Positions 47,033-59,048 are shown, numbered from the stretch's first letter. The stretch is DNA of 64,000 nt from Microbotryomycetes sp. JL201 (GCA_033819885.1 JAQYUZ010000030.1:151902-215901), one strand, 5' to 3'. Made by a program: numbers and translations. The notes: generated by a model not told the origin, from the sequence alone.

Positions 47033-49604
47033 TTAGATCTTTTCGACAGCCTTTTTCGGTCTCAAACTGTTTTCGTACAACTGTTTGATTTGGTCGGCAA
47101 ACTTTTTGGCTGCCACGTTTCTCTTGGTCTTGAACGTCGGCGTCAACAAGTCATTCTCTGACGTGAACGGATCCAGGTGCAAGTACAAGTCGTTGCCGAT
47201 CGCTTCGTACTTGAGCAAACGAGCGTCCGTCGCATAGGGTTCAAGTTCTTTTGCAAACGCTTTAATGACCCGAGCGTCGCGAGACGCTTCGAGAACGGCG
47301 GCAGCGTCGGTCGGAGAGATGGTCTTTTGCAACACGCGAGAAGCGAACGGGGCGAACCGTTCGGGGTCGGGGACGACGATGGCGACGACATGGTCTTGGA
47401 GCGAGTCGCCGTGAATGTAGATTTGTGCGATCCTGCACATGCGAATCAGGACGAGCACACCCTTTCCCGGGAGCGAGCACACTCACAGCGGACACAGACC
47501 ATACACGTTCTCGACCTTTTCAAGCGCGACGTATTCGCCCTGACTGAGTTTGACCAAGTTTTTAATGCGATCGATAATCTTGAGCCTGCCGCATTCGTCA
47601 ATCAAGCCAATGTCGCCAGTGTGCAGCCAACCGTCTTGAGTTATCGTCTCGCGCGTCTTTTCAGGTTCGTTGAGGTACTCGGTAATGACCATGCCGCCGC
47701 GCGACATGATTTCGCCTCGTGGGTATGGCTTGTCGGTCGTAAAGTATTCCATCTACAGGCATCGGAAAAAGTCAGCGACATTCTCGTCAACAGGAATGAA
47801 CGTACGTCGGGCACGTCAACGAGCTTGATCTCGACGCCGGCGCGAGGCGGACCGACCGTGCCGTTTGGCTTGTTGTCGTGCTCGAGGCACACGACACATG
47901 TTCCACAATTTTCAGTTTGTCCGTAACCTTCTGTGACGGTGCACGAGAATGCGACTTTTAAAAAGTCGAGCACGTCGGGGTTGATGGGCGCCGAACCAGA
48001 CGAGATCCACTTGAGCCTGCCGCCGACAGCCTTTTTGACCTTGCTGAACAAGATGCGGTCCCAAACGGCATGAGTCACGGCGCCAGTCTCGTTCAAGTTG
48101 TACAGCTTGTCGCTGAACGCCTTGCGAGCCAATTTGCCCTTGAGACCCGGAGCGTCGACCGTCGCAGCCTTGAGAGCTTGGTAAATTCGGTTCAGCACGC
48201 GGGGAACCGATGCGAGGATCTGCGCACAGGGCGTTCAGTTGAGGATTCATCCGGACGATCTGGACAACTTGCCGTAGGCTGCAGCAGCTGCATGTCTTCG
48301 AGCAGACGCAAATTGTCACCGCACGAGTACCCAACGGCTACACCGGCAGTGAAGCAGCAGTCTGACAAAGGAAGAGGACCGGTGAGCATTCGTGACGGAC
48401 GACTGATGAACGAGACTGTACCTTCACAGAACCGCTCGTAAATGTGCGACAGCTGTGCAGAGGTGTGTCAGCGACGCGTTTTCTGCGGGCGGGGCGAGTG
48501 ACAGCTTACTGGCAAGTACGAGAAAAAGACTTCGCCAAGTGCCATTGATCCGCCGTGCAAGTTGGCCTGACGGCAAACGGGTCAGCTCGAAATACCGAGG
48601 TTGGTGACAGTTGTGACTTGCAACAGCGGCCGACGCGAGCGTCTTGTGGCGCAGTACAGCGCCTTTGGGGTTGCCGGTCGTCTAAGATAGATGTCAGCCA
48701 GCAGTCGGGCGGAGGAGACGTGAACGTACACCCGAGGTATAGCAGATCATTCCAATGTCTTCCGGAGTCGGAGGCAAGTGGGGACGCGGGTTGGCTGCTC
48801 CCAACGCTTCGACTGTGATGACGTGTCAGCTATCGGTCGGTGTGCGCACACGGGGCGTACCTTCGGCAATATCCATGACGAGGACATCATGTTGCGCGCC
48901 CCACTCTTTGAACGCTTGCTGCGTCGACGAGTGTGGTCGAGCCGACTTGTTTGCGATGCTGTCCCACGTGTCGACGCTGACGATGGCCTTGACGTCCGGG
49001 ATCGACTTGCTCAGTTTGAGCAGCTGTGGCAAGTGCGTTGATGCGCAAAACACGATTCTCGTCTTGGAATGGTTGATGCAGTACTCGACAACGTTGGGTC
49101 CGAGCGTGTCGTACAGCGACACGAGCGTGTTGCTGTACGCCGTAATGCCCTGGTTGACAATTTGCCATTCTAGAATACGCACAAGCTTGAGTACGTGCGA
49201 AAGGCATGCATGCAGTGTGAGAACGGACCTGGCCTGTTTGTGCACCAAATTCCAACGACAAAGTGGTCCGTCACGCCTTGGCCGAGTTTGCCGTCTTGCG
49301 CGAGCTTTTGAATGCCTGCACCGACGTTTGTCCTGCGCTCGGCGACTTGCTTGTACGTCTGCCATTCGTACGTTGGCGCCCAATCACCCTTTTGGGCGTC
49401 CCAAGGTCGGCTGCCGAGGCAAGGCGCGTCCGCAGAATGCGCGAGACCGAGCTCAAAGCCGGCATACGTCGTCGTGACGCCGTGCTCGGTCAAATCGGCG
49501 TTGTAGAACGCAGCGCTCTTGTACACGGGCGTCTCGCCTTTGCCGCCAGTGCCGGGCACGGGCTGCGCACCGCGAGACGACGGATCGCGAACAGGGTAGA
49601 GCAT
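47033..49604 (-). CDS. Long-chain acyl-CoA synthetase
   Basis: Ten exons (49604-49229, 49169-48861, 48812-48730, 48681-48622, 48566-48510, 48452-48422, 48361-48273, 48219-47806, 47752-47487, 47432-47033) give 694 residues, the size of yeast Faa/human ACSL proteins. The AMP-binding P-loop [47 protein letters not shown] and [21 protein letters not shown] are all present. The enzyme activates fatty acids with ATP and CoA, feeding lipid synthesis, beta-oxidation or import. There is no clear peroxisomal C-terminus (ends in KAVEKI). Two introns start with GC (48621 and 48272, both GCAAGT), supported by phase and by SAAVANLHG and [17 protein letters not shown]. Two introns are only 48 bases long. 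The stop lies 190 bases from the Spt6 start, with both genes leftward. Confidence 0.92.
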
Positions 49605-50044
49605 AAAGTCAGTTCAATGTTGCGCGCGCGCGCAAAGAAAGGTCGGTGTTGCCTCAGGAGCACGGCCCTCGTCCGTCCTCGCCCCCCACTCTTGCCTCGG
49701 CCCCGGGCGGGCGGTTTCAATCGGCAAACCTGCGACCGTATACGATAACTCACCAAGGCTTGCTTGTCAAGAGGCACGGTAGGGCATGGGATCGGGTAAG
49801 GGTTCGGCATCGTGCGTGCGTCGTCGTGAAAGAACCGGCGAGCCACGTCCGAGAGCACATTGTCTCGACCGGCTGCGCACTCGGTTGCTATGCGCTGCCG
49901 GCCGGAGGACGTTTGTACAGACAGAAAAAAAAGGAGCAAGGTGACTGCGTTGCATCATGCGAAACAAAGTTGTTAATTCATCATTGATGGCTCTCAAAAT
50001 CGACTGCAGGCAAAGGGGACACGATTAGCAGGTCTCGCAAACAT
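49605..50044. other. Intergenic: promoter of acyl-CoA synthetase
   Basis: 440 bases between the acyl-CoA synthetase start and the mL44 stop. It contains a short (GC)n-like run near 49621-49632 and an A run near 49924-49932. I found no gene. Confidence 0.45.
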
Positions 50045-51901
50045 TCATTGGACAGCAAAGGACGCACCCTCGACGTCACCCAAAGAAATGCCTTGAGACG
50101 ACGAAAAGGACGAATGGCTTGGCAAGTTGATCGGCGCTTGACCACCGGCCAAGTAGAACCGTCTGAGCGCGTCTTCGCTCGCCCGCCACTCGCTCATCTT
50201 GATGCTCGTTCCGAAACCTTCGCCCAGTTTGACGTCTCCGCTGAAAACTCCACTGACAAACGTTGGATGTGCGCTCTGTCGACCGCTTTCTTTCAATAGC
50301 CTGTGAACGCTCCTCGGTCGACCGTGCTTGGCCAGAGTGTCGGACAAGACTTTGGTAGGGTTGGTGAATTTGAGCAGTGACTGAATGTCTGTGGCGGCAA
50401 TGGCAGACGGATGCGTTGCAGTTGGACTCGTCAGCAGTCTGTGTAAAAAGTGCGCGTGAACAAATGCCCGTGTCGCCTCGAGTCCCTGCGGTACGCGCAC
50501 GCGTCAGCACAAGCGGGTGCAACGAGATGCAGGCCGGCACATACATGCGTGGTATAGATGGCGCCGACAATGGCGCGCGCGACGGATGCGAGCGCGTCTT
50601 CAAGAAGCACGGCATCTTTGAATGGCGTCGTAGGCTGACGATTCCAACGGACAAGTCCCGAGCCGGCTGCACCCTCGATCGCTCGGTCTTTTGGTCTTGC
50701 TCCGCCAACGCCGCCAACGAGGTGGCCGTACGCCCGCTCTTTTCTGCTCAGCCGTATTGGTTCGTCGCGACCTACGTCTCGCAGGTCAAGCCTGGTCGGC
50801 TTGACGCCCCATGCTGTTGCGACCGCGGCTAGCGATTTCGGTCCGGCATACATGCTCAAGGCCGCTTTCGATACTCGCGTCGGGAGGTTGGGAAACGATG
50901 TCACTAGCAGTTCCGACGTCAATGTGCCCAGAAGGGCGTTTCCGAGGGTGGCGAGTGCGCCGTTGTGTGCACGAGCAGGAGCAGCAGACGGAGACGTGGC
51001 GAGCGGTGCGTCGTGAAATTGCGTATACCGATGTTTGTGACTGGCCGTCGGCAAAACGGCGACGCCGTCCCAGAACGACGGATGAATCAAGCATTGCTCG
51101 ACGAGGGGCAGATTGTGTGCGAGCGAGTGTGTCGGTGCCGACGGACCCAATGAGCTTGCGAGACGGTTTGCCAAGGCCGAGATTGCAGAAACAGGTGACG
51201 GGTTGGTATACGAAAACAATAGAGATAGTTCGCTGTGCGACAAACTCGGCCGTGCGACTGCCTCGTCCTCTGTGACTGTGATGGCTTCAGGTTCGTCCGA
51301 ATCTGCAGCTGAAGGTACAGTGTCCATCGTCGCGCCAGTTTTTTGCTGTCTCCTAATCTCTGACGGTATCCGACTTGGTGGAGTGATTGCAGCGTCGAGA
51401 GTGTAGCTGGACGACGTCGCTGTCGAGCTTGCTGTTGTCGCATATGCTCTTGCGACTGCAAAAAGGCAAGCGTTGGGCGTCAATCAAACGTATGAGGACA
51501 CGCGGGCGTGCAGGTGCAGGCGAGGGCGTGATTGCCCTGAGCAATAAAAAACGCGCGAACGCCGCACAGCGGACCTGTGCAATGCGAGGCAGTCTCGGGT
51601 GCTCGGACATGGCTTGCAGCTGGATAGGAGCAGACAAAGGCATGACCTCCCCAGGCAAGGCGGGCTGTCCGACGATGGCGCCAGTGAACGACGCGGCACA
51701 CGACTGGCGCAGGAGCGACAGGTGCACCACTCGTCGAGTCGAAACGCATAGGACAGCGCTATACGACATAGAAAGGGCTCTGAGCAAGTAAGATCTGAAA
51801 GACTTGCCTGTGCAGTCTGCAGCGGCCGCCGATCGAGAAAATTGCCCGCTGGCGCCGACGACGCTCTGCCGCACGCTCGCGGCAAATCGACGGGCGACCA
51901 T
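50045..51901 (-). CDS. Mitochondrial large ribosomal subunit protein mL44 (RNase III-like fold)
   Basis: The supported exons are 51455-50545 and 50485-50045. The chain has a presequence-like start (ARAYATTASST), an RNase III-like region (LPLVEQCLIHPSF, AALATLGNALLG context, YAGPKSLAAVATAWGV, EDALASVARAIVGAIY) and a dsRNA-binding-like tail (SVHRLLKESGRQSAHPTFVSGVFSGDVKLGEGFG). This combination is typical of mL44/Mrpl3, a structural protein of the mitoribosome that is not a nuclease. The first exon is a proposal: 51901-51808, encoding MVARRFAASVRQ and followed by a GC donor (GCAAGT). It joins in phase and adds a basic, arginine-rich mitochondrial leader. The resulting 352-base intron is the longest in the window, so an additional or different first exon is possible. 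With this exon the protein has 481 residues. Confidence 0.75.
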
Positions 51902-52489
51902 ACCACGTGTTTGCAAAGGGATACAGGTGGAGCGGGAGTAGAGGTGGGACGTCGCGAAAGCGCGGTCGCGTCCGCGCACGGCCCCATTTTTTTTTTGCCT
52001 CATTTACAATCACTGTCTTGGACGAGCCAGAACACTGTAGAAAGGATTATTTTGCTTGTGCTTGCTCTAGCAGCGGGGCAGCGGGGCATCTAGGTAACCG
52101 CCTGGTGAGACGCCTCGAAGCCAAACTACAAGCAAGCCGCGACCGTGCCACGCTAGAGATCAAGCTAATCCAGAGATGGCATGCATCGAAAGAGTGCAGG
52201 GTAGAAGCGCCGTGCAGGCGAGTCACGTGACCTGGCGGACGAGGTAGCAAGCAATCACGTCAAGCCGATAGGGCCATTGAATTCGGTTTATTCACAGCCT
52301 GGGAGCCCGAATGCCTCGCCTCGAAAACCCAGACATTTAACGCTTGGATATCAGCGCGGGCCGGGTGACGCGAGTCGCCAGCCTCCTCGCCATCACGCGT
52401 TTGTTTCGACGGCGCAGTAACAAGGGCCGGCTGTGATTCTTTTTATCGCTCACTGGACATATAGGCAAACCGTTTTGGACTCGAGGGTG
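51902..52489. promoter_or_regulatory. Divergent promoter region
   Basis: 588 bases between the proposed mL44 start (leftward) and the phosphodiesterase start (rightward). It has a T run at about 51987-51996. Frames entering from the mL44 side are open but show no domain. No RNA gene is seen. Confidence 0.4.
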
Positions 52490-54937
52490 ATGCGTTCGCG
52501 AGGCGACAAGACACTGCCGGTGCCGCCGCTGCCGCCACGAACGACGCCCATCGAAACACGAGCGTCCACGCCACCCGTGACTGTTTTTGAGCCGCCAGAC
52601 GAGCTCTTGTCGGCAAAAGACGCAGAGAGGCAAGCGCGACAATGGTGGGAGGACAATTGCGCAGTCGTGCGGCTGGACGGTTGGCGCACTCGTCAACATG
52701 ATCCAGCGTTTGACCTGCTCGTCATTGTAAGTGCATCCGGCGAGTGTGATGGCTCGCCTGAGGAGCTGCGCACGAGACATTCAAGGGCCGTGCAACGTCT
52801 CGAACCGAAAGGGCTCCACATCCCGAATCCGCCGAGCTGTCTGACGTGAATCATTCCGCAGGGTTGCGGTGGCGGACCTCTCGAGACAAACTTGTCTTCG
52901 TACCTTGTCAAGCCCTACTCGACGAAATGGACAGACGGTTGCACGTCGCTCGAGGGTGCGTCCGCTCAGTCGCCGGCCTCGTGATAAAGAGGGAATGAGG
53001 CTGACACGACAGCACCGGCATAGGTGGCTCTACGATGGGCGCCATTGCCACACTCGTCGAACAACATCCGCACTCGTTTGCCGGATTCAATCTCGACATT
53101 GGCGTCGACTTTGAAGAACAGCACCAGTTGCTCGCAACATTGCCGCCACCTGTGCCTTCCAAGGAGCCTGGCCGAATCTCGAGACCAAAGCCGCGACAGA
53201 GGCGGAAGCCTGTCGGCGTTGGCAGAGAAGGTGGCGGACGGTCCGCAGGACGTGTGTGGGACACGATCAGGCGAGTCTGCCCCGCCTTGTCGAGCTCGCC
53301 TGTGACGACGCTCATGCTCTACCTTTAAACAGATCGTTTGCCGTCACGCATGCGCATCTGGACCACATTCTAGGCCTCGTCATTTCGTCCGGCGCTTCGT
53401 TAGAACCGAGGCCACTGTACGGGCTGCCAAGAACGCTCGACAATATCGACAGAGTGTTTGACGGTGGCGTGTGGCCAAAGCTCGCCGGCTACGAGTCGGA
53501 CGGCGTCACCGTTGGGCGGGCGTACCTCTATCGAACGTAAGCAGGCACCCACTTTTTGTCTGCCTTTTGCTGATGCGCTTTTTTTCTTAGCATTCAAGAC
53601 GATGCGGACAAGAGGCCAATGGATTTGTCTCCTGGGCTATCGTTTACGGCGCGTCCCGTCTCACATGGCATGGACCCGTCCATGTTTTTCGCCGCAAAGC
53701 GGCAAGCGGCTCAACACGCCAACGGATCGTCACAGGCTGAAACGTACGATTCAACGGCATTCTTTGTCAAAGAGTCGGTCACTGGTCACGGGTACGAGTT
53801 TTTGTTCTTTGGGGACGTCGAGCCAGGTGAGCATATGGGTGTGCAGGTTTCAGGTCCGTTACTCAGTCGAGCTTTCACAATAGATTCCATCTCGAAACGA
53901 CCACTTACCCGACACGTCTGGCAAGAGGCTGCGCCCAAAATTGTCGCTCAAAAACTGTCGACCATCTTTCTCGAGTGTTCGTATCCGGTGAGTCGGTTCC
54001 CGGCGACCACAAACGTACGTCTGACGCAGTGGGCCTGCAGACGACACAGCCGACGGAAAAACTTTGGGGACACTTGTCTCCGCCGTTCATGTTTGAAGAG
54101 CTTGGCACATTGGCACGATTGGTCGTACAAGAACGCGTGGCTCGGGGATGGGACCGAGCAAACGCCGAAACATTGCCGCTGCAGGGTGTGACAGGTAGGC
54201 TTGTATCGAAAGAGACGAATGTACGGGCTTGCCGACACTTTGTTTGCAGTCGTCATTATACACATCAAGGACGATACGTTGCCGCTTGCATCGCACGATT
54301 CGCACGACACGTCAGACGATCCCGAGAGCTCGGGAGCGAGTTCTAGGGACGTTTCGCCGGCTCGACCTCTGTCTCTTTTGACTCTGGCTCCACCCGAGCC
54401 AACTCGACCTGCACGCCGACCGTCGTCTGCTTACACAATGTCGCCTTTTTCTTGGGGTGCGAAACGACGTTGGCTCGAATCGACACCCCCTGTACCTGCA
54501 GCTGAAGCGCCGTGCAGACGGGCGTCGATTCCTTGGAACGTTGGCAGTGGAGGTTACGGATTTGGCGTGGCTGGTACACTTTCTCCTTCGTACGACGAGC
54601 TCGATCAGCCGTCGAGGCACAAGTCGCTGCCTGGTCACGACGACGCGGGCGCGGCGAGAGCCGGCGGCGGAGGAGGAAGCGCGGCCAGATCCGGCGACGC
54701 TGGCGACGACGCGAGAGAGGTTTCGGGAGGGCCTTTCGGGGGGAACGCGGAAGACGTTGTCATGGAGGAAGAAACTGTTCACGAGCGGATCGAACGAGAA
54801 TTACACGAGTTGGAGCACGAAAAGAAATTGGGAGTGAATTTCTTGAGGGCTGAGCAAGGGATGAGGATTGGTGAGCCGGTCGTGTGCGTTCGACCCCGAG
54901 TCGAGCTGACGGTTTGCGGGGATTTGCAGTGTTTTAA
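52490..54937 (+). CDS. Low-affinity class II cyclic-nucleotide phosphodiesterase (PDE1 type)
   Basis: Nine exons (52490-52726, 52862-52953, 53024-53270, 53333-53536, 53591-53826, 53884-53987, 54041-54193, 54250-54870, 54930-54937) give 633 residues. The metallo-beta-lactamase-type core shows GCGGGPLETNLSSYLVKP, the metal motif THAHLDH within SFAVTHAHLDHILGLVIS, LFFGDVEP with the metal-binding Asp, LECSYP, GHLSPP and VVIIHIKDD. This is the PDE class II family that hydrolyses cAMP (and cGMP) in the cytosol, damping PKA signalling. Residues 270-330 and the C-terminus hold insertions rich in Arg, Ser and Gly. The intron at 53271-53332 starts with GC (GCGAGT), needed to join TIR to SFAVTHAHLDH. 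The terminal exon is only eight bases; if its intron is retained the protein ends 24 residues further on. Confidence 0.87.
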
Positions 54938-54986
54938 CCGGTAGCAGATTTTGCCAGCGAGTGTCTATTTGCATTACGAACGAGTG

Positions 54987-56722
54987 CTAGCCTACACCAC
55001 CGCCTCCTCCGCCTTGGACTCCGAGCGCCCTCAACGCCACCTCGAATGTTGCTGTCGTGCAACGCGCAAAAGTCAGCAGCCCGGTCGTGAGCGCGCACGC
55101 AAAGGCAAAGGCACTTGCTGATTGTTGCAGCACTTCCGACAAAGCTGCTGACGACCGTCGGTCTGATGCCTCTGAGGAACCCTCTCAGACCTAGAATTCT
55201 CAGCGTTAGTTTTTCGGCCCTCTTGTCTGGTGCAGGTCTGCCATCGACGAGTTTGGGTCCTGCGCGTTCTCGAGACTTGTAGACGTAGGTCGAAATAAAG
55301 TTGTACAAGAAAGTTGATGAGTATCTGTACCGCCAGGCAGCCACGCCATCGGCGTGAATTCCTTTTGCGACAGAACCGATTGTCAAACGTGAGGCCGTCG
55401 TTGTTGCAGTGGTATATATCGGCGTGGTATGCGTCGCAGGTCCCCGAGCTTCAAAGTTTGCGGTTTGCAAGCGAGTTTTGATAATGTCGAACCTGACGAA
55501 CAAAGTTTTGAGCCGCGTCAAGTGAAAGAGTCGTTGGCGTGGCTTACGGGTAAGGCAACACGGCGCTCAGTGCGCCTGCGAGACCGCCCGCGAACAAGAT
55601 TCTAAGAATCTCGCACCGGTCTTGTGCCCTGGGCGGCAGAGGCGCTGGAGTGTCGGCGAGCGTTGTGAGATTAGGGTTCGGGTCTGACGCAGTAAACGGG
55701 TGCTCTCCTCTGAGCAGCCTTCGAAACACAAAGTCTGTTTCGGTATCAGTAGTGAGCGAGCGCAGCGCCAGACACGTTCGACAGACTGACAACCCCAGAA
55801 AAAGATGCCACTGCTGATGCCGTCGTGAATCGCCGTCATGAGTCCGCCTATGTAAAACCCGCGCAAGCCTTCCTTTTTCGCAATCGCGCGGGCGATTTTG
55901 AACGAGCCCAGCTTTTGGCCTGTGCCTTGCTCGACTTGGGCTCGACATTTGACAACTTCGATCTGGGACCAGGGAAAGGTGAGTGGATGTCGGAGCTCGG
56001 AAGCGGACGACTTGCTGGAGTTTCAAGCATGGCGCAGATACCTCCAGCTGCTGCACCTGCCGCGAATACGCGCCCGAGTCCGTTTGGATCTTGGCGATCT
56101 TGCCCTAGTTCTGCCCTGCAAAGTAGAGTCAGCGAGTGCGCGTGTGCACGAGGTACGGTACTGACATTGCTCTGCCGTACAAGCCAAAGAATGCCGAGTC
56201 GATGAATGCCAAGCCGAGAATGGGTCCGGCTGCGCCTGCAAAAAGAAATCTGACGCCTTCGGTCCTCCAAAGCGTAGCCAATCCTGGTCTCTGTTGCGCT
56301 TGGTGCAGTATGGCAGTGGTCGCTCCCTGTCTCGACAGTGAGGATGACGATGTCGAGGTCGAGGTCGTTGGCGGAGGTGAAGACCGGCCGACCCTGTTGC
56401 TCGGTACTCGCTCCTGCGTCGCGGCTGCGTGTCCTGATGCTGCTATTGCTGCTGTTGTTGCTGCTGCTGCCGGTGTCGCCTGAGTCTGCAAACGAACCTT
56501 GAGCACTTCGAGGCTGCACACATTCCAGCCGGTAAGTCAGTCTGGCACGGACGGTCCGGAATGGGCCTACGGATTGGACACGAGAATGCCAACTGTAAAG
56601 CTCGAGATTAGCGGCATGACAGTGGTCGATGGACAGTGAGCCTCACCTGCGCCGCCCAACCATCCGGCAATCAAGTCGCTCGTCGTGTCGACCTCACCTG
56701 CACCGGCCGAGCTTTCTGCCAT
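54987..56722 (-). CDS. Mitochondrial carrier family (SLC25) protein
   Basis: Eight exons (56722-56647, 56592-56571, 56513-56166, 56115-56016, 55962-55791, 55734-55548, 55492-55119, 55051-54987) give 447 residues. The three-fold carrier signature P-x-[DE]-x-x-[KR] appears as PLEVLK, PIEVVK and PFDIIK, each at an exon junction. The paired glycine-rich helices are also present (AGWLGGA, FAAGAAAGGICA, LFAGGLAGALSA). The protein exchanges metabolites across the inner mitochondrial membrane; the substrate is not evident. It is longer than the usual 300 residues because of an Ala/Ser/Pro-rich insertion after the first signature and extra linkers. The introns at 56015-55963 and 55118-55052 start with GC (GCAAGT). 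The second exon is 22 bases. The ATG at 56722 is 117 bases from the start of the divergent Ssf1 gene. Confidence 0.85.
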
Positions 56723-56838
56723 GCTTGCGACAGCTTGCCAGAGGTGGGTCGGCGCAGAGGCCGAGTTGGCTTGGATGGAGCGCCGAGCGCCGAGCGCCGA
56801 GCGCGTTTGCTTTCCTGCGCCCGTGCTATCGGTTGACC
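56723..56838. promoter_or_regulatory. Short divergent promoter
   Basis: Only 116 bases separate the carrier start (leftward) from the Ssf1 start (rightward). Each leader must be short, or must overlap the other transcript. The repeated word cgccgagcg occurs near 56781-56801. Confidence 0.45.
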
Positions 56839-59048
56839 ATGCCGCGCAAGGGAGCAAAGCGCAAAAAGACTCGCACTCATGTCAGTACCGTACGTCGAGC
56901 ACACGCATGCGCTCGCTCACGCTTCGGGCCGTCCCTTTTTTTTTTCAAACCTATCCGCGAGGCGCGCAGGTCAAGGCGGCAGATGCAGCAAAAGATCCAA
57001 ATGCACCGAAAGTTCCCAAGTCGTTTGTCGTCAAGAGCGGTGTCGTTGGGCACACGGTCAGCGCCTTGACGCGCGACTTGCGCAAAGTGCTCGAACCCAA
57101 CACGGCATCCAGGCTCAGGGTCAGTGCGCATAGCTCCCCTTTCTCTAAATGCTGACAAACGGACCACAGGAACGCAAAGCCAACAGGCTGCGCGACTATG
57201 TCTCGATGAGCGGACCGCTCGGCGTTACTCACCTGCTCGTCTTGTCACAACCTGCCGCGTCAGACATCTCACCCGAGGCGGTGGGCAAGCAAGAGCAGCC
57301 CGAAGACAGGGCAGAGCGCAGCTTGCTCGAAGGCACGACGACCCTCAACCTAAGATTGATTCGCCTGCCTCGCGGTCCGACTTGTAGCTTTAAAGTTTTG
57401 CGTTACTCGCTTGCCGCAGACGTGTTGCGCATGGCTCGCAGACCTCGCAGCATTGGTCGAGAATTTGCAGAGGGACCTCTGGTGCGTCGCGTTCTGGTCG
57501 GGTCGTTTGCCACCCTAACCCGAGTTGGACCCCCAGTTGATATTGAGCGGATTCGGAGGCGAGGACAAGCAGCTCAAGCTCATGATGACCGTGTTTCAGA
57601 ATTTGTTTCCGCCGATCCATGTTCAGACTGTAAGGCCAGTTTCCGCCTCGGGGGCGCGGTCCTGACTAGCGCCCTGCAGATGCCTCTCTCTTCGGCCCGC
57701 CGAGTCGTTTTGCTGTCTTACAATCCGGTCACAAAGACGGTTGATTTCCGTCATTATCTGATTACGGTCAGACCTGTCGGCGTCTCTAAACCGATTCGCA
57801 AAATTGTCGCTGGCTCGACCGCCAACAAGATTCAACCCCCGCGGAAAAGAGTTTTGGCAACGAGTGATACTGAACAGTCGGAAGAAGACCAAGATGAGCC
57901 GGCTACGGGCGGCGCGGGCGGCGCGGGCGTACTTGGCAAAGGCAAAGGCATTCTCGACTTGTCCCGAGCCGACGACATTTCAGACTATATCCTCAGGCAT
58001 GAAGGCATGGGTTTTGTGTCTTCAGACTCGGAGATGAGCGACGCATCAGATGCGGGCAGTCAGTCGGGTGGACAGAGCTCGGACTCGGAAGCCGACGAGA
58101 AGCGTGGCAAGGTCAGGTTGGCGGGTGACTATGTCGGAAGGGGTAACCGTGGCAAGAGCGTAAGAGGTGAAAAGCGTGCAGTCAGGTTGTTGGAACTCGG
58201 ACCCCGTATGGAATTGGGTCTGTTTAAAATTGAAGAGGGTGTCGGCGAAGGCGAAGTCTTGTTTCACGAGATGGGTACGCCGTGCGTGCCAGTCGAGTGT
58301 GCGTTGCTGACTCTGTGTGCCCTCAGTCCACAAGTCGCAACGAGAAGCTGCCGAGCTCGCTCGAGCGCATGCTGCGAGGCGCAAACTTGCTGCCGAACGA
58401 CGCGCTCAGCAAGAAGCCAACGTGGCTGCGAAGAGGGCCAAGGTTCAGTTTCCAGAGGAAGGTGACGAGCAAGACGATATTTCGGAAGAGGACAAGATTG
58501 TCGACGACGGTTGGAATTACGAGGCAGAGCATGGTCTGCCTTTGCCTGGCAGTGACGAGGAGCTGGCAGAGGAGGACAGCGATCTCGAGGATGAGCAGCT
58601 CGTACAGTCAGGTTCTGACGCTGAAGATTCGGACCTCGGAAGCGACGAGGAGGCCATTGTTGACGCCGACCAAGACGAGGATGACTCGGACCTCGACCCG
58701 ATTCCAATTTCAGAGGCGCACAAGCTCGACGATGAGGCGCGCTCGAAGCCTCGCTCGAAGCCGCGCTCGAGTGCAATGTCGTTTTCCCACAAGGGTTTCG
58801 TCAAGCAGGACCGCAAGCCTGCACCCCGTGCTCGTGGTATCGCACCCGAGCGTGGTCCGACCAAGAAAGAGTTGAAGCGCAAGGCTGAAGATGACAAGAA
58901 GAAGGGTGTGGCGAAAGGACGCCCGCGGTTTGAGGACGAGGGCGAGGCGGGCTATCAGAAGGAATCGTTGCGGGGCGAGGGAGGCGGGCGAGGCGGGCGA
59001 GGGGGACGCGGTGGTGGCGGCCGTGGCGGAGGCAAGAGGCGCCGGTGA
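56839..59048 (+). CDS. SSF1: Ssf1/Peter Pan Brix-domain ribosome biogenesis protein
   Basis: Six exons (56839-56880, 56970-57119, 57170-57481, 57537-57629, 57680-58274, 58327-59048) give 637 residues. The basic start MPRKGAKRKKTR, the Brix domain (VPKSFVVKSGVVG, LRDYVSMSGPLGVTHLLVL, SFKVLRYSL, PPIHVQT, SARRVVLLSYNP, DFRHYLI) and VHKSQREAAELARA are diagnostic of Ssf1/Ppan. This nucleolar factor works in early pre-60S maturation, in the Ssf1-Rrp15-Rrp14 module on the 27S pre-rRNA. The C-terminus is acidic, then basic, and ends with an RGG-like Gly/Arg tail, longer than in yeast (453 residues). All introns are GT-AG. Its start lies 117 bases from the divergent mitochondrial carrier gene. Confidence 0.92.

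Noticed and set aside
47177-47926. A 249-codon plus-strand open frame
   Set aside because: Antisense to acyl-CoA synthetase exons that carry strongly conserved motifs; no independent start or domain.
48755-49477. A 240-codon plus-strand open frame
   Set aside because: Antisense to the first exons of the acyl-CoA synthetase; cysteine- and serine-rich shadow composition.
51353-52003. A continuous 216-codon minus-strand frame upstream of mL44
   Set aside because: Only its first part resembles a mitochondrial leader. The rest lacks any motif, runs through the proposed intron and overlaps the supported mL44 exon in another frame. Kept only as the source of the candidate first exon.
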